Shown here: positions 46,270-58,000 of the stretch, piece by piece
How the letters are laid out: each line of letters opens with the position of its first letter
Numbering within the stretch: the stretch's first letter is position 1
DNA from: Platerodrilus igneus
Taxonomy: Eukaryota; Arthropoda; Insecta; Coleoptera; Lycidae
Assembly (NCBI GenBank): GCA_036346225.1
Contig: JARFIW010000500.1
Span: 1,674,001 to 1,738,000, forward strand
DNA: 64,000 nt
Reading direction: 5' to 3'
Program-made: the position numbers and the translations under genes
Notes under the pieces: generated by a model
The model's input: only the letters and a program-made list of their open reading frames with translations
Databases searched by the model: none
Told to the model about the DNA's origin: nothing

Positions 46270-47640
46270 ATCATAAAAGAATTGTATGTATTTAGATAAA
46301 CAGTTTTCGAAATTTGAAATGGTGAAGTTGGTAGCTTCCTACTTCGATTTTGAAAAAAAAAACGGGGAAATTTTAAGGAAGGGTACAAAACTATTGATGA
46401 GGCTGTACCTTAGGAATTTGAATGATATGAGTTTTATTCGAGTACTAAAATCAGTTTTAAGCGAAGATACGGAAAAGTTCGTCATTCCATACGTGGACAA
46501 CCTACTTATTGTATTGAGATGTTCAATGGACCACATTTTCATGTCGAAACTACTTTTAAAAAATTAGCGTCTGCGAGTGTTACTTTAAAGTTGGGAAATG
46601 TGTATTTGCACCAAGAGAAATCCAATTTGTGGGGCATACGGGGATATCGAGCCGCCTCGAAATATTAAAGCTCTAAAAGATTATCTGGGGGCTGGTTAAT
46701 TATGACTAGCGTTTTGTTGAAAACTTTTCCAATTTAGCGAGTGAGTAAAACTATTTATTAAAGAAGTCGCAATAGTCTAAGTCGCATGAAGAAGATAAAA
46801 TATTTCAGGATATTCAAGGACGCTTTTTCAAGAGTCGTAATGTTGACACATCCGGTTCGACACTCCCATTCTATATTACGGCCTATGCGTCCGGGTTCGG
46901 CATTGGTTAACGCCTTTAACAAATTACGACGGAACAAAAAAGTCATATCTTCGCATTTTATCCTAAGATGCGGGTGAGGGGGGGGGAGAATGTAACCTAA
47001 AAAAAGCCTTACGTATTATTGCTTCGTTAAAAAACTGATATGTCCTGCTGCTAGGTCATGAAATAAGTGTTATAACTGATCGATCATAAAGCTTTTTCCT
47101 TCCTTACAATTTGCCATCCTTTAAATTCTAGACTTTTCTGGTGGAATTTATATTTACAGCAGTTTAAAATCGAACATTGCTCCCGTGCGGAAAATGGTGT
47201 TGGAGACACTTCGTCGCAATGCCCTAATGGTCAAGAAAATTTACTAGACAAAACCTATCCGAACAAGATCGAAATTAATTCTTTAAATAAAAAGGGCGTT
47301 TTAATTCCCGAAAAGATTTTAAACAATTTGGAATATCTGCGAGAAACTCAAGGTAACGACGAATTTTGTAGTACTATCATTCGGCAATTGGGGGAAGAAA
47401 CAAAAACATGATACTTCTCGCAATAACAAATCTTGAAGTCGACGATAAGGTGTTGGTTAGGAACCACGATATGTCCCGTGCGGAGAACGACTAAATTCGT
47501 AAATTCGTTCTTATTTTTCGGGGTCCTTTTACCATTCAGTAAGAAAATAAATAAAATCGTCTATAATTTACGTGAAGATGCCATTGGTACTATGCTTCCA
47601 AACCAAGATATTTATAACCAGAAACCATACCGACTTCCGG
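46270..47640 (+). pseudogene. Degenerate Ty3/gypsy pol
   Basis: RT motifs include VIPYVDNLLIV (catalytic region, second Asp replaced by Asn) at about 46480-46515, then KLASASVTLKLG and EIQFVGHTG (46560-46640). RNase H remnants follow: YASGFGIG near 46880, FKIEHCSRAENGVGDT near 47170. An integrase C-terminal remnant VDDKVLVRNHDMSRAEND is near 47440. Many frameshifts and stops, and the integrase core is absent. Plus strand, unlike the neighbouring LTR elements in this window except the nested gypsy. Confidence 0.82.
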
Positions 47641-47779
47641 TAGAAAATGTTAGGTAGGGAGTCTTCGGATAATTATTAAGCAACGGTGTTCTTTATTACA
47701 TTAATTTAGTAACGTCGCTCGCCATCATTAGTTTTTTATTTTCCCGTAGGCCTGTCTAAATTCTCTGGGGTAAAAAAAT

Positions 47780-49690
47780 CTAGAGTTAAAATAGTCCCCC
47801 ATCCGGATCTCCGGGAAGGAAGTACTCCAGAAAATACGATCGGAAAGTTCAGAATAAGAGTCGAGAACATTTTGCGAGTCGGAGCGTGGAATGATAGAAG
47901 TATCAAGCAAGTAGGCAAGCTATTGAAAATTGAAATGTATAGGTTAGCACTAAACACAGGACACTGTGTAGAAAATTACTTACAAAAGAACAACATAGTA
48001 CTCATGGTTAGATTAGAATCTAAACCGGTAAATACAGTAATAATATCAGTATACATGCCCACATCTAGCTACAGTGACGAAGAGGTAGAAGCGATCTACA
48101 AAGATATCGAAAACATACTAAGGTACGTAAAAGGAAATGAAAATTTAATCATTGCGGGGTTTTTAATGCAGTGGTAGGTAAGGGTAGGGAAGGAGCGGTA
48201 TAGTAGGTTTAATTGGTTTAGGCACGAGGACAGACAGGGGAAATATGTGGGTAGAATTTTGTGACAAAAACAATTTAATCATTGCAAACACATTATTTCA
48301 ACATCATGCTAGAAGATGATATACGTAGAAGATGCCAGGAGATATAGGACGATATCAAATGGATTACATTCTTGTTATATAACAGTTTAGGAATCAAGTA
48401 AAAGACTGTAGAAGCTACCCAGAAGCAGATATAAACACTGACCACAACATCGTAATTATGAAGGCCGCTCTTAAATTAAAAAATTTGAAAAAAAAACAGG
48501 AAAAGGCACTTTGACTTTGAGACACTAAAAGATAAAGATATCCACGAAAGATTTGAAAAAAAGTCAAATAAATTGCTGAAAGATATCGGGAAAATTTCTG
48601 ATACTAAAGGAAGTAAAAACAGAATGGAATAACATTAAATCCAGCTTAGATATGGCGGTCAGAGATATTCTGGGGTATGCACAGAAAGAAAATAAGAAAC
48701 CATGGATAGATATCAAAAGATATACTGAATTTAATAGAAGAAAGACGAAAATACAAAATTAGATCAGACGAAACAGCAAACAGAGATACAAAGCTATAAA
48801 ATGGGAAATTATTCGCAAATGCAGGAAAGCTATAGAACAATGGATTGATGAAAAGTGCAGCGAGGTACAAATTAAGATGGAAATAGGAAAGACAGACGAA
48901 GCATACATATTAATTAGAATGAATTTTAGACATATAAAACCATAAAGCAAAAATAGAAAATGTAGAGAAAGTAGCTAGATGGCAGGAATATATAGAAAAT
49001 TTATATTCAGGAGAGGAACTAATAGCATTAGAACAGGAATCAGACATTGAAAATGATGACCTGGGATATCCTATACTTAGAGATGAGTTTGAATTAACAT
49101 TAAAGGGTCTGAAAAATCATAAGACGCCGAGTACAGATAAGGTGCAAGTAGAAACTCTAAAAGCCGCTAGAACAGCAGTACCGGAACATCTCTTCCAACT
49201 TTTAAGCTATAATGTATGAGACAGGCGAGATACCCAAAGATTTTAAACGTAAGATCATAGTAACTATACCAAAACAAAGAGGTCCCGATAGATGTGAAAA
49301 TTTTTGAACAATAAGCTTGACAGCACACGTTTAAAAATATTAACTAGAATTGTACAAGACGAATGGAAAAACGAGCTGAAGAAATGCCGGTAGAAGATCA
49401 GTTTGGGTTTAGGCAAAACAGCGGAACACGGGGGGCTATTTTAGCTCCGATGGTGATAATGGAGAAAACAATAGAAAATGGGGAAAGCGTATATATAGGG
49501 TTTGTAGATCTGGAAAAAACATTCGACAATGTAAAATGGCAAAAAATGTTCAAAATACTCAAACAGACGGGAATGAGTTTTGGGAATAGATTACCTACTT
49601 CTAAAGCAGTGCAATAATCTTTCAAACGCAGCTCTATTAGGATGCATTCGATTAGGAAATTTCTGAGCGTAACTACCAATATCATATCAA
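47780..49690 (+). pseudogene. LINE ORF2 relic (endonuclease and part of RT)
   Basis: The endonuclease part includes RVGAWNDRSIKQVGKL (47870) and NTVIISVYMPTSSYSDEE (48030-48080), then DYILV and DINTDHNIVIM near 48360-48450. The RT part includes a GL-HKTPSTDKV segment near 49110 and EDQFGFRQNSGTRGAI with YIGFVDLEKTFDNV near 49395-49530 (first catalytic Asp). It stops soon after, so the YxDD box and the 3' part are missing. The AP-endonuclease plus RT layout fits an RTE/Jockey/CR1-like LINE. Confidence 0.82.
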
Positions 49691-50544
49691 TCCTTTCGTT
49701 AAGACTAGGTTTTCATTTTAATAATGTTCACCTCACAACAACACAAATACAAAACTGATAAACAACAAAAACAAAACTTAAACATGGTTGCTGTTGCAAC
49801 GAAGTCAAATAGTTAATATTATTTGGTAGGCAACGCGCCGCCGCCTGTGATCAAAGTAAATTGTACCCAACTTTAGAATTATGTACCAACATTTTTAATT
49901 ATTCGCTAATAACTCGGAAACGGTTGAATATGAATATAGGGCAACCTTATATTGTTTAATAGAGAATTTAATTCTACATTTTACTACTTGAAAATATACA
50001 GGGTGTTCCATTGGACATAAGCGACTTAATTGCGTTAATTGTTCAATAAACGGAGAACGATGCAATGGACACCCTGTATATTATTTTGATAACTAATGTT
50101 ATGTTTCCATTATCTACGAGTTTATACTATTCCCCTACAAAAGTTAAATGTTCAGCATCATCTAAATCATGGTGTTACAAAAATTTTTAATGAATCATGC
50201 GATTTTGAAAAAAGTTGAATATCTCAACAACTATGAGATTTAGGTATAGGTAATCCTGATAAAAGTTACCCTAGTTTGATACGAGCAATCAGAATTTGTA
50301 ATAAAATACTGGGTGTTCCTTTTTAAAAAAACATAACTTTGGTATATAACTTTTTTATTGAGCACCCTGTATAATACTAATTAATTTTACGTTGTAGCCA
50401 TTTTGAATATACATTGTGAGACGCGCAGCGCGCGCAGCTCATTTTGATTGACAGTTACAGATATCTGTAAAATTTTCAATTTCTACTCAGTTTCAATGCG
50501 GCTGGTGACGCCAAAAACTTTATTTTAAAACCGTCTATAGAGTG
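49691..50544. other. Miniature repeats, no gene
   Basis: A 90-bp palindromic element at 49993-50082 has 20-bp ends AATATACAGGGTGTTCCATT and TA flanks. Further CAGGGTGTTCC/CACCCTGTATA ends occur near 50306 and 50362. These are MITE-like units of one TIR family, also seen at 37955-38017. Confidence 0.7.
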
Positions 50545-51100
50545 ACTACCCCCTGTTTATTTATGTTTGATTTGAATACATTACGTGAAAATTTTAAAGT
50601 TTAGAAAAATAACGTAAAATCAGTTGATTCATTTTTTTATAGTTAAATTTCATATAAATTCAATAACTTGAGGTTTTGAAAACATTGTTTAACATGTCTC
50701 TATTTATACGGTTAAAAGGATGGTTATTAAAGAAGTGTGTGACTACGTTACCGTAAGGCTTAAGCAACTGTTTTTTTATATTTATCTTGATGAGGAAAAC
50801 TCCCCTATATCCACGATATTTAGTGTTATGTGAAGGGGGTTAAGTAGCCTTGCGACTACCAAGATCCCCCAACACTCGAACACTTGCCGAGCTAATAGCC
50901 TATTATTATGTAATTAGTTATTGTATGTATAAATAGAAATCATGCATGAATGCTGTAAGTCATGTTAATATCACAAGGAAAACCCAGGAAAAACTTGCAA
51001 TACTACCCAGATATTGGGGTATTTGATTTTCGTTTGTTATTTCTTTTGGTATTTCTTTTAGTAATGGAATCCATTGGTTACTGAAAGTCACGGATTCGTT
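50545..51100 (-). repeat. PLE2 3' terminal copy
   Basis: Aligns with 53560-54131. Differences include an extra 25-bp segment near 50845-50870 here and an extra segment near 53628-53685 in the other copy. Confidence 0.82.
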
Positions 51101-51382
51101 TGCTACGCAGTTATTTTTATGTAGGGTTATATAAGCAGCTTCTTTGATTTTGCGTTTTTGGTGGTGTTCTTCTTTGTCGATAATTTTTGCGTCATCCCAT
51201 TTTATTTTATGACTGGAGTGCCATGCAAGTTGGCAAATAATAGATTTTTCAAATATTTTTATATATATATTTTTATATATATGTTCTTTTAATCGAACTT
51301 CAAATGGTCTAGAACTTTTCCCTATGTAAAAGTTGTTACATTCGCACAGTATTTTATACATGCAGTTTTTTGAACTTTGCAT
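50960..51382 (-). pseudogene. PLE2 GIY-YIG endonuclease
   Basis: 140 codons. It begins with MYKILCECNNFYIGKSSRPFE, the GIY-YIG motif with a CxC preceding it as in many Penelope-like proteins. The Arg of FEVRLKEH and a downstream Glu (IKEAAYITLH) follow. The ATG is internal; the domain joins the RT frame upstream through broken frames. The C-terminal 40 residues extend into the terminal repeat. Confidence 0.88.
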
Positions 51383-51549
51383 TGCGTTTTTGGGTTTTGT
51401 TGTTGTTAGTTGTGTTCTTAGTGTATTGTTGGTTCTAAATACTGTTTTGATTTTAAATTTGTTTCCTATTTTTTGATGCGTATCGTTGTTTCTGTTTTCA
51501 TTTTTCTATTTCTTTTTCTATTATTCTTGTAGGATACTTTTTATTAGTG

Positions 51550-52935
51550 TACATTTGATTAGGTCTTTCTCTTTCTTTAAAATTTCTTCGTTTGATGATA
51601 TTATTTTTGCTCTATCATACATGGTTTTGATAATTCCTCGTTTGACACAGTGTGGATGGTTTAAATCAAAGTTTAAGTATCTGTTTGTGTGTGTTGGTTT
51701 CCTGTATATTAAAGTATTAATTGTTGTATCGTTTTTGCTAACTACAATATCTAAAAATGGAAGTTTTCCATGTTGCTCTACTTCATTAGTGAATTTAATA
51801 GTAGGTTCTATTTTGTTAATTGAATCTACAAAGTTTTTAATTAGTTCTTTATTATGCCAAATAGCATAGACATCATCTACGTATCTCCACTAGATCAGTG
51901 GTTTCAATTCTTGTGTGAATATTACATCTTTTTCGAATTCCTCCATGAATATATTACTAAAGATTGGCGATAATGGACTTCCCATCGCCATTCTGAAGCT
52001 CTGTTTGTAGAATTGGTCATTTATTTGAAAATATGTGGTATTGATGCATACATCAAGTAATTTCATAATCGATGATATACTTAGTTTTGTTCTTTCCTTA
52101 AGGTTGTCATCTTTTTGTAGTTTGTTTTTTATAATATTAAGCGTATTGTTTACAGGGACATTTGTGAAGAGATTTACTACATCAAAATTTACCATTGTGT
52201 GTGTATTTTCACTTTTGAAGTTTTATAATTGTTGCAAAAGGTGTTGGTTGTTTTTTATGAAAAAATTCGTTTTACCTGCTAATGGATTTATAATTTTTAA
52301 AAGAAATTTTGCTAAATTATGGCATGGTGAATCTATGGAGCTTACGAATAGGTCTCAAAGAGATGTCTCTTTTATGAATTTTTGGTAGACCGTAAAAGTG
52401 GGGTGGTCTACTGTAATGTGGGACCAGTTTGCTTCTTGCTTTGTTTTGGAACTAATTTAAAAATTTATATAGAGTTTTGTATATTTTATTTTCAATTTAT
52501 TTTGTTGGATCCATTTCTAAACTAGTGTAATTCTCAGTGTTTAACAGTCCGTTGACTTTTGCATTGTAATCGTTTTTATCCATTACTACTGTCGCATTGC
52601 CTTTGTTAGCAGGTAGAATTATAATTGAGTTATCGTTTTTTAGATTGCGAATTGCTTTTATTTCGTTACTACTTACATTTGGTTTTATTTTGTGATTTTT
52701 TGTGATTCTTTTCCACTTCGATTTCGCATAGTACTCTAAATTCGTTTGCTTGATTTTCTTCGAGTTGGTTCGCTGTTTTTTCAATACAGTTGATTGTTTC
52801 AGATGTTTGGTATTGATTTTGGTGTTACTACAAAGTTCAGGCCTTTTGGTAGAATTAGGTTTTCTGTGTCATTAATAGTTCTGTTTGATAAATTTATGAT
52901 GGTGTTTAGCATGGTGTTGATGTATTTAACGTTTT
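51550..52935 (-). pseudogene. PLE2 reverse transcriptase (broken)
   Basis: The N-terminal region near 52800-52935 reads GLNFVVTPKSIPN. Then ANKGNATVVMDKNDY occurs at 52497-52784, FDVVNLFTNVPV and MAMGSPLSPIFSN at 51890-52195. After a stop at about 51890 the catalytic WRYVDDVYAIW follows, with GKLPFLDI downstream to about 51550. These are Penelope RT motifs in the correct order. At least three frame breaks or stops are present. Confidence 0.88.
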
Positions 52936-53234
52936 AGTTTGCGTGTTATTTTTCTAGTAGGGTAATATTTACCCTACTTTTTCTCTATAAATAGATTATT
53001 AAATTTCTTTATGTAACTTTCTTTTTGTTTCGAAAATTCAGATTCGTAGTAGGTTTTTGCACTAACGAGAATTTTATCAAAATTGTCTTTTGTTACTGTT
53101 ATTCGTATGTAATTAATTTACAATGCCCTCAATATTTTGTTTTAACTTATAAATAATGTGTCGGTGGTTTTGTAGTCTTTCTCTCATCATACTATAACTT
53201 GCTCTTTCAAGAATCCTGATAGTTTATTACTTGT

Positions 53235-53559
53235 CTAATCAAATTTGATTCTGAATCCTTTTAGTATTATTACGTTGTTTCTGCATTTTATTAAGTACGT
53301 GAGTGAATTTTTGGAGTGCGATAGCTTTAGGTTTAGATTGTCTAAGTGCCTAAAACAAATACAAATTTCAGGCGCATACCTGACTTGTAAATACTCCCTG
53401 TATGTTTGTTGTGGTTTGTTTTGTATTTTTCTTAATTTTCTTTGGGAATTAAACCCCTCAGAGTTGTTAAAATCGTCTTTATTTACGTTTCGATCCATGA
53501 ACTGGGATCGTTGTCAAAATAATAAAAATTTCAAGTTCAACATTTATGACAAAATTTGA
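53235..53559 (-). repeat. Penelope-type end fragment with hairpin
   Basis: A minus-strand 87-codon fragment (GFNSQRKLRKIQNKPQQTYRE) recurs in diverged form at 61754-62014. A degenerate hammerhead-like motif lies at 53479-53522 (minus: stem I TTATT/AATAA 5 bp, core TTGACAA, extra C, stem II GATCC/GGATC, GAAA, palindromic ACGT). Related to 23761-24080. Confidence 0.65.
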
Positions 53560-54131
53560 AGGTGACTGATTTATTTATATTTGATTTGAATACATTAGGA
53601 GAAAATTTTAAAGTTCAGAAAAATGAGTGCCTTCAATGTGTTGCACCTTGGAAGAGACTTTGAGGTAGCCAATACGCTTAACGTGAAATCAGCTGATTAA
53701 TTTTTTATAGTTAAATTTCATATGAATTCAATAACTTGAGTAATGGAAAACATTTTTTAACATGTTTCTATTTATACGGTTTAGGGGATGGTTATTAAGG
53801 AAGTGTGTGATTACGTTACCGTAAGGCTTAAGCAGCCGTTTTTTATATTTATCTTGAAGAGGAAAACTACCCTATATCCACGATATTTAGTGTTATGTGA
53901 AGGGGGTTCCTCCAACACTCGAACATTTGCCGAGCTAATATGCCTATTGTTATCTATTTAGTTATTGTATGTATAAATAGAAATCATGTATGTAGGCTGT
54001 AGTTCATGTTGATATCGCAAGGAAAACCCAGGAAAAACTTGCAATGCTATCTAGATATGGGGGGGCATTTGTTTTTCATTTGTTATTTCTTTTAGTAATG
54101 GAATCCATTGTTTACTGAAGTTACGGATTCG
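53560..54131 (-). repeat. PLE2 5' terminal copy
   Basis: Direct copy of 50545-51100, including part of the GIY-YIG 3' coding end. Confidence 0.82.
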
Positions 54132-54543
54132 TGATTTAATTCCCAAAGAAAATTAAGAAAAATAATGACCATTTTCTCTTGTATATATATTCTGCGTAAT
54201 ATCTTCTAGTACATATTTAGGGCTGGAACATCGTGTAAGTTTATCTGTATATTTATGTACCTATTATTTAGATTTTAAGATTTTGTAATTGATGCTTAAA
54301 AATTTATATTTTTATATTGACGATTTATTACATCACGCTATAACAGGACGATTACGTAAATGTTGTTTTTTTTTTGTTATTTTGTAAATATCCCTTTTGG
54401 GACTATGTTTGTTAAATGTATATAATAAACCGGTTTACCGAGATTTCCAATTTTTCTTTCTGTACGACCCATATCCCACTCTACGACATTTTGAGCTAGC
54501 CCAAAATCTAATTCTAATTGTCCGTGTTTTGTTGTGGTATTCG
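54132..54543. other. No gene recognised
   Basis: AT-rich sequence between PLE2 and the hAT MITE. Confidence 0.5.
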
Positions 54544-54551
54544 ATGTAGAC

Positions 54552-54970
54552 CAGTGGTGTTGTGCTAATTTTTTTTACCGGAACGCGTATATATAATTAT
54601 ATAGACAGGGCCGATCCTGGGTAGGCGGCCGCTCTGGGCGGTCTCATGCTCCAAATTTAACGACGGGGGGATTTCCCCCAATTTTCGCCCGTCGCCAGGA
54701 TCGACCCTGTATATAGCATAAAAAGGAAAGGAAACGAAAATCATTACGAAACCCATTTTGTGTATATGTATCAAACCCTTGTTTATAATAATACATATAA
54801 AAATTCGTCAAAAATTAGAAGAAAAAATCAGCAATTCTTTTTAATTTTTTTTTCAATACGTCAGCCAATTCTCGTGATCAGAAATCATCTTTAGTTCCGG
54901 AACGCGTTCCTGTCCAAAAAGGAAGTACCGGAACGAAGTTCCGGAGCGTTCCGGCTCAACAACACCACTG
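54552..54970. mobile_element. hAT-type MITE with perfect 8-bp TSD
   Basis: 419 bp. Ends CAGTGGTGTTG and CAACACCACTG are inverted repeats. The 8-bp duplication ATGTAGAC flanks both sides (54544-54551, 54971-54978), the hAT hallmark. An inner CCGGAACG motif is repeated near both ends. No transposase. Confidence 0.93.
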
Positions 54971-55195
54971 ATGTAGACGACTATTTTTACTAATTTTACT
55001 TCTTTCTTTCGTGTCTGCACGGAATACCGTAACACAGTAACAATTTGCACTTACCTGTTGAAAATTTTCCCATTTATCTTTAACCACAAAAACCACCGTA
55101 GCTATCAAAACTGTAGGATCAAATTTCAAATTGTTTATGCCTCCGATCGAAGACTTGAAAATTTGTGCGTGTTTAAAGTGTTTCACTATAACATT

Positions 55196-55800
55196 CTATG
55201 CAGGAGGTGCAGTAAGGGCAGCGTTTGAAAAATGTGATAACGAATGGTGTTTAGCCAAGCATTGTCTACATGTAAATGTTGACTTACATGAGTTTATCAA
55301 ATGTGATGAACTAAGACAATTAATGCACAAACAATTTGACAACGTTAAAACGTGCAGGCGCGACAATTTTAAAAATGAATCGCGTTTATAAATGTTGTAT
55401 CGATTTTGCAATGGGCACACATTTGTTTTGAATCATCGCTGCTAGTAGAAGCTTGCGGACGATATTTATCATTTGTCTTATAAAGCTTGTTGGCGGCAGT
55501 GCTGGTATTAGAAATACTAGCCAGATGTTTTCTAAAGCACAACATTTTTCTGTTAAAAAATGTCTTAACTCTTCACAATCGGGAAATTCCATCACTGCAT
55601 ATTTTATTTCGAAAGCCTGCAAGTAGAATTGTCTACCCTTTGTATCAACTAGCTAAAAATGTGAAGTCTCAAAGATCTACATTTTTTGCTGCGCAAGGGC
55701 AGTTAAATTTTCATTAAAATTGTTTAATAAACTGCGTAGTGACTACATTGAATCACTGTTACACTTTAGTGCGTTGAAAATTTATTCTCAATGCATGGTA
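55196..55800 (-). pseudogene. BEL/Pao gag fragment
   Basis: Minus-strand relic in several frames. A gag helix region (LLNNFNENLTALA) lies near 55690-55740, CEELRHFLTEKCCALEN at about 55550-55590, then a zinc-knuckle region CINCLSSSHLINSCKSTFTCRQCLAKHH at 55225-55320. Similar in layout to the BEL gag at 19922-21418 but a different lineage. Confidence 0.78.
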
Positions 55801-56008
55801 GCCAGCACATTCTCGTTCTGATATCTGTTCAGAAGAATTTTAGTTGAATGCAACTCAAACATCGATTGCAATCATTTTTATGTAAACTTATTCAACAATT
55901 CCAATGCGATAGTGATAGATTACAAACGATTTGTATAGTAAAATTTCTACGATACAAATAGCTGTAATCATATATCGTATTTTAGGAACGCTTCTTAACC
56001 TAACAGTT

Positions 56009-57020
56009 ATGGCGGATGAATATGGCAATGAAATTCATAGTGAAAGTGGAGCAACCAATATACAAGATGAAGGTAAGTAAACCTTATCTAAATTATGGAT
56101 GGCATACTATAGATTTTCAGATTTAGACGTTGAAGTATTTTTTGTTACACTTGCAACCGATTCAGAAAAAGTTAGAAGTAAACGAAATCGCTACTTACAA
56201 CAAATAAATTTTTAGAGGCAGCAACGTTATTACTGATTTCTTTAAATTCTGAAATACACGACAAATTTCGTAATTCCAAGGTTACAAAATTATCATTGTG
56301 ACGGGAATTATATACAAAAATGATAAAACTAAGGGTAATTACACAATACAAACTATTGAACGAAAGTTCCAGAATTTAAAGGGTCACCACTACCTAAATA
56401 TTAAAGATAATAATACGAAGGCTGGTAGAGGTCGTAAGTCCTGACAGTATTATGACATGGAGGAATTATTTCGAAATGATGCATCTACTAATCCATCGTA
56501 TGTCTGAGTTTCCATGGTAAGAGGTAATATTGAATTACTTATATTTCAATAATTTGTTTTAGCTAGCTCAAAACGTTTCAAGTTTAGAAAATGAAACGAA
56601 AGTAAATTGCTCTGTAAGTACTGATATAGGTACATGTATACACGATCTTCAATCATTTTATTGTAGAAAGCTGCTTTTGTTAATAAGTCTCAATTATCGC
56701 AATTCCAGTTACCTTCAGGTTATGCAGTGATTAAATCTGGATATTTATCTACTGAGATGTACCACAAAATGCGAACCTTGAAACTATAGCAGAAGCTACA
56801 AGGAAGAGGAGGTTAAGCAAACCTGTTCAGAACAATCTTTGTATCAAAAAGTTCGCAAAGGAGAACCACATTGGGTAGAAATACTTTTTAATTTGAACAA
56901 CAGTTGCATGGGAGAGATGGCGAGTTTTAAATCTGCAATAAACAAAAGAAACGACATTCAACCTTCAAGATACGGCCTAATGGAAAAATTGTTGGGAAAG
57001 ATGTATATTTCCTTATGCGT
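56009..57020 (+). pseudogene. Harbinger-associated Myb/SANT-like protein relic
   Basis: Starts ATG 56009 (MADEYGNEIHSES). A donor AG|GTAAGT at 56073 and an acceptor TTTCAG at 56120 would define a 48-nt intron with consistent phase. Further on, three-frame reading shows LEAATLLLISLNSEIHDKF, then KFQNLKGHHYLNIKDNN and AGRGRKS, a Myb_DNA-bind_4-like trihelix. A charged C-terminus follows at 56839-57000 (WVEILFNLNNSCMGEM). In PIF/Harbinger elements this protein partners the transposase. Several stops and frameshifts. Confidence 0.72.
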
Positions 57021-57204
57021 GTATATATCGTGTTCTTTCTTATTTGATTTACCTCATATTATGTAATTTTTTACAATTGGTAAACTGTACTTAACATGAA
57101 CAGATACACAAAATAAAACTGCATTTATTGCAACTTTTATTTAGTATTACAATAATGTGACAATTTCATTTCTTTTATTTCTGCCACTTCTAAGCAATAC
57201 TGGT

Positions 57205-58000
57205 TAGTTGTGATCTTCTGTTAAAACATGTACCTCATCCGGATCGTCGACAATATCTTCATCCTGATTTCCTGCATATGTTAGAATGCCATTAAGCAGA
57301 ACGCCATACGCTGTTTAACATGTGAAATTTATTCCATAATATTCATGTCCTGGAAACTGAATCGTTTTAACTTTATTTTTTAAAAGACCAAATACTCGCT
57401 CAATACAACTTCTTATTGCCGAATGTGTTGTGTTATGTCATTGTTGTAGGTCAGTTAAATGTGCGTTATCTCTAAATGTCTTTAAAATGATTTAATGTAA
57501 AGAAAATGCCGAATCTGCTAAGATGTACATATCTTGCGAAATTAGTCCAAGATCAATTTGTTTACTTACAAGACTTAACCTGAATATTTGGCCATCATGG
57601 ACACAACCTGGTGTGCCTATAAAAATATCAATCAATTTCAAAGTAGTATCACAAGTCCCTTACAATGTAATGGAATGAAATTGCTTACAAAAATCGATGT
57701 GTTCTCTTAGATGCTTTTATCACGATGGCTCCAATCACATCAGGAAAATTTGTTCTGGTGAATGTCGTCTGCTGTTTCTTCACAAAGCTCCTGACCTGCC
57801 CATTCGTTCTTGCACAATACATAAAGCAGAACAAATTTGCAAAACTATAAAATGCACATTTCGTGTGCTTAATCCAAACAACATTCCACATTCTCTAAAG
57901 GCGACGGCATAGTTTATCAGCATACATACTGTCGCATGCGTTTTTTTTCTACCGAAATTGACATTGTATTTACTACTACCTTGTAAGAGCAATATGTTAT
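57205..58000 (-). pseudogene. PIF/Harbinger (HARBI1-like) transposase relic
   Basis: Minus strand, convergent with the Myb-like gene. Fragments in order: AVAFRECGMLFGLSTRNVHF...ICSAL (57800-57940), FPDVIGAI (about 57740) where the first catalytic Asp should follow, GTPGCVHDGQIFRLS (about 57600, second Asp), YILADSAFSL (about 57510), RDNAHLT, and SCIERVFGLLKNKVK (about 57370, catalytic Glu). The stop is at about 57205 after DDPDEVHVLTEDHN. This is the DDE_Tnp_4 family. Numerous frame breaks; further N-terminal sequence may extend to 58300. Confidence 0.85.

Larger units (their letters stand above)
50545..54131 (-). mobile_element. Penelope-like element with direct terminal copies (PLE2)
   Basis: Minus-strand element of about 3.6 kb. 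Segments 50545-51100 and 53560-54131 are direct copies (clearly similar, each with small insertions). The right copy even includes the last codons of the GIY-YIG frame. Between them lie RT (YVDD) and GIY-YIG coding relics. Direct pseudo-LTRs with coding fragments in the upstream copy are typical of Penelope-like elements. Multiple frame breaks make it defective. Confidence 0.88.

Noticed and set aside
50786..50803. CTTGATGAGGAAAACTC, hammerhead-like on the plus strand in the PLE2 terminal copy
   Set aside because: No stem II of usable length, no pairing stem I, antisense to the element, and the sister copy at 53850 has GAAGAGG instead.
54956..55186. Minus-strand exon ending TTTTCAACAG|GTAAGT
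   Set aside because: The donor is good, but the peptide has no known family and no partner exon is visible, so a host gene is not supported.
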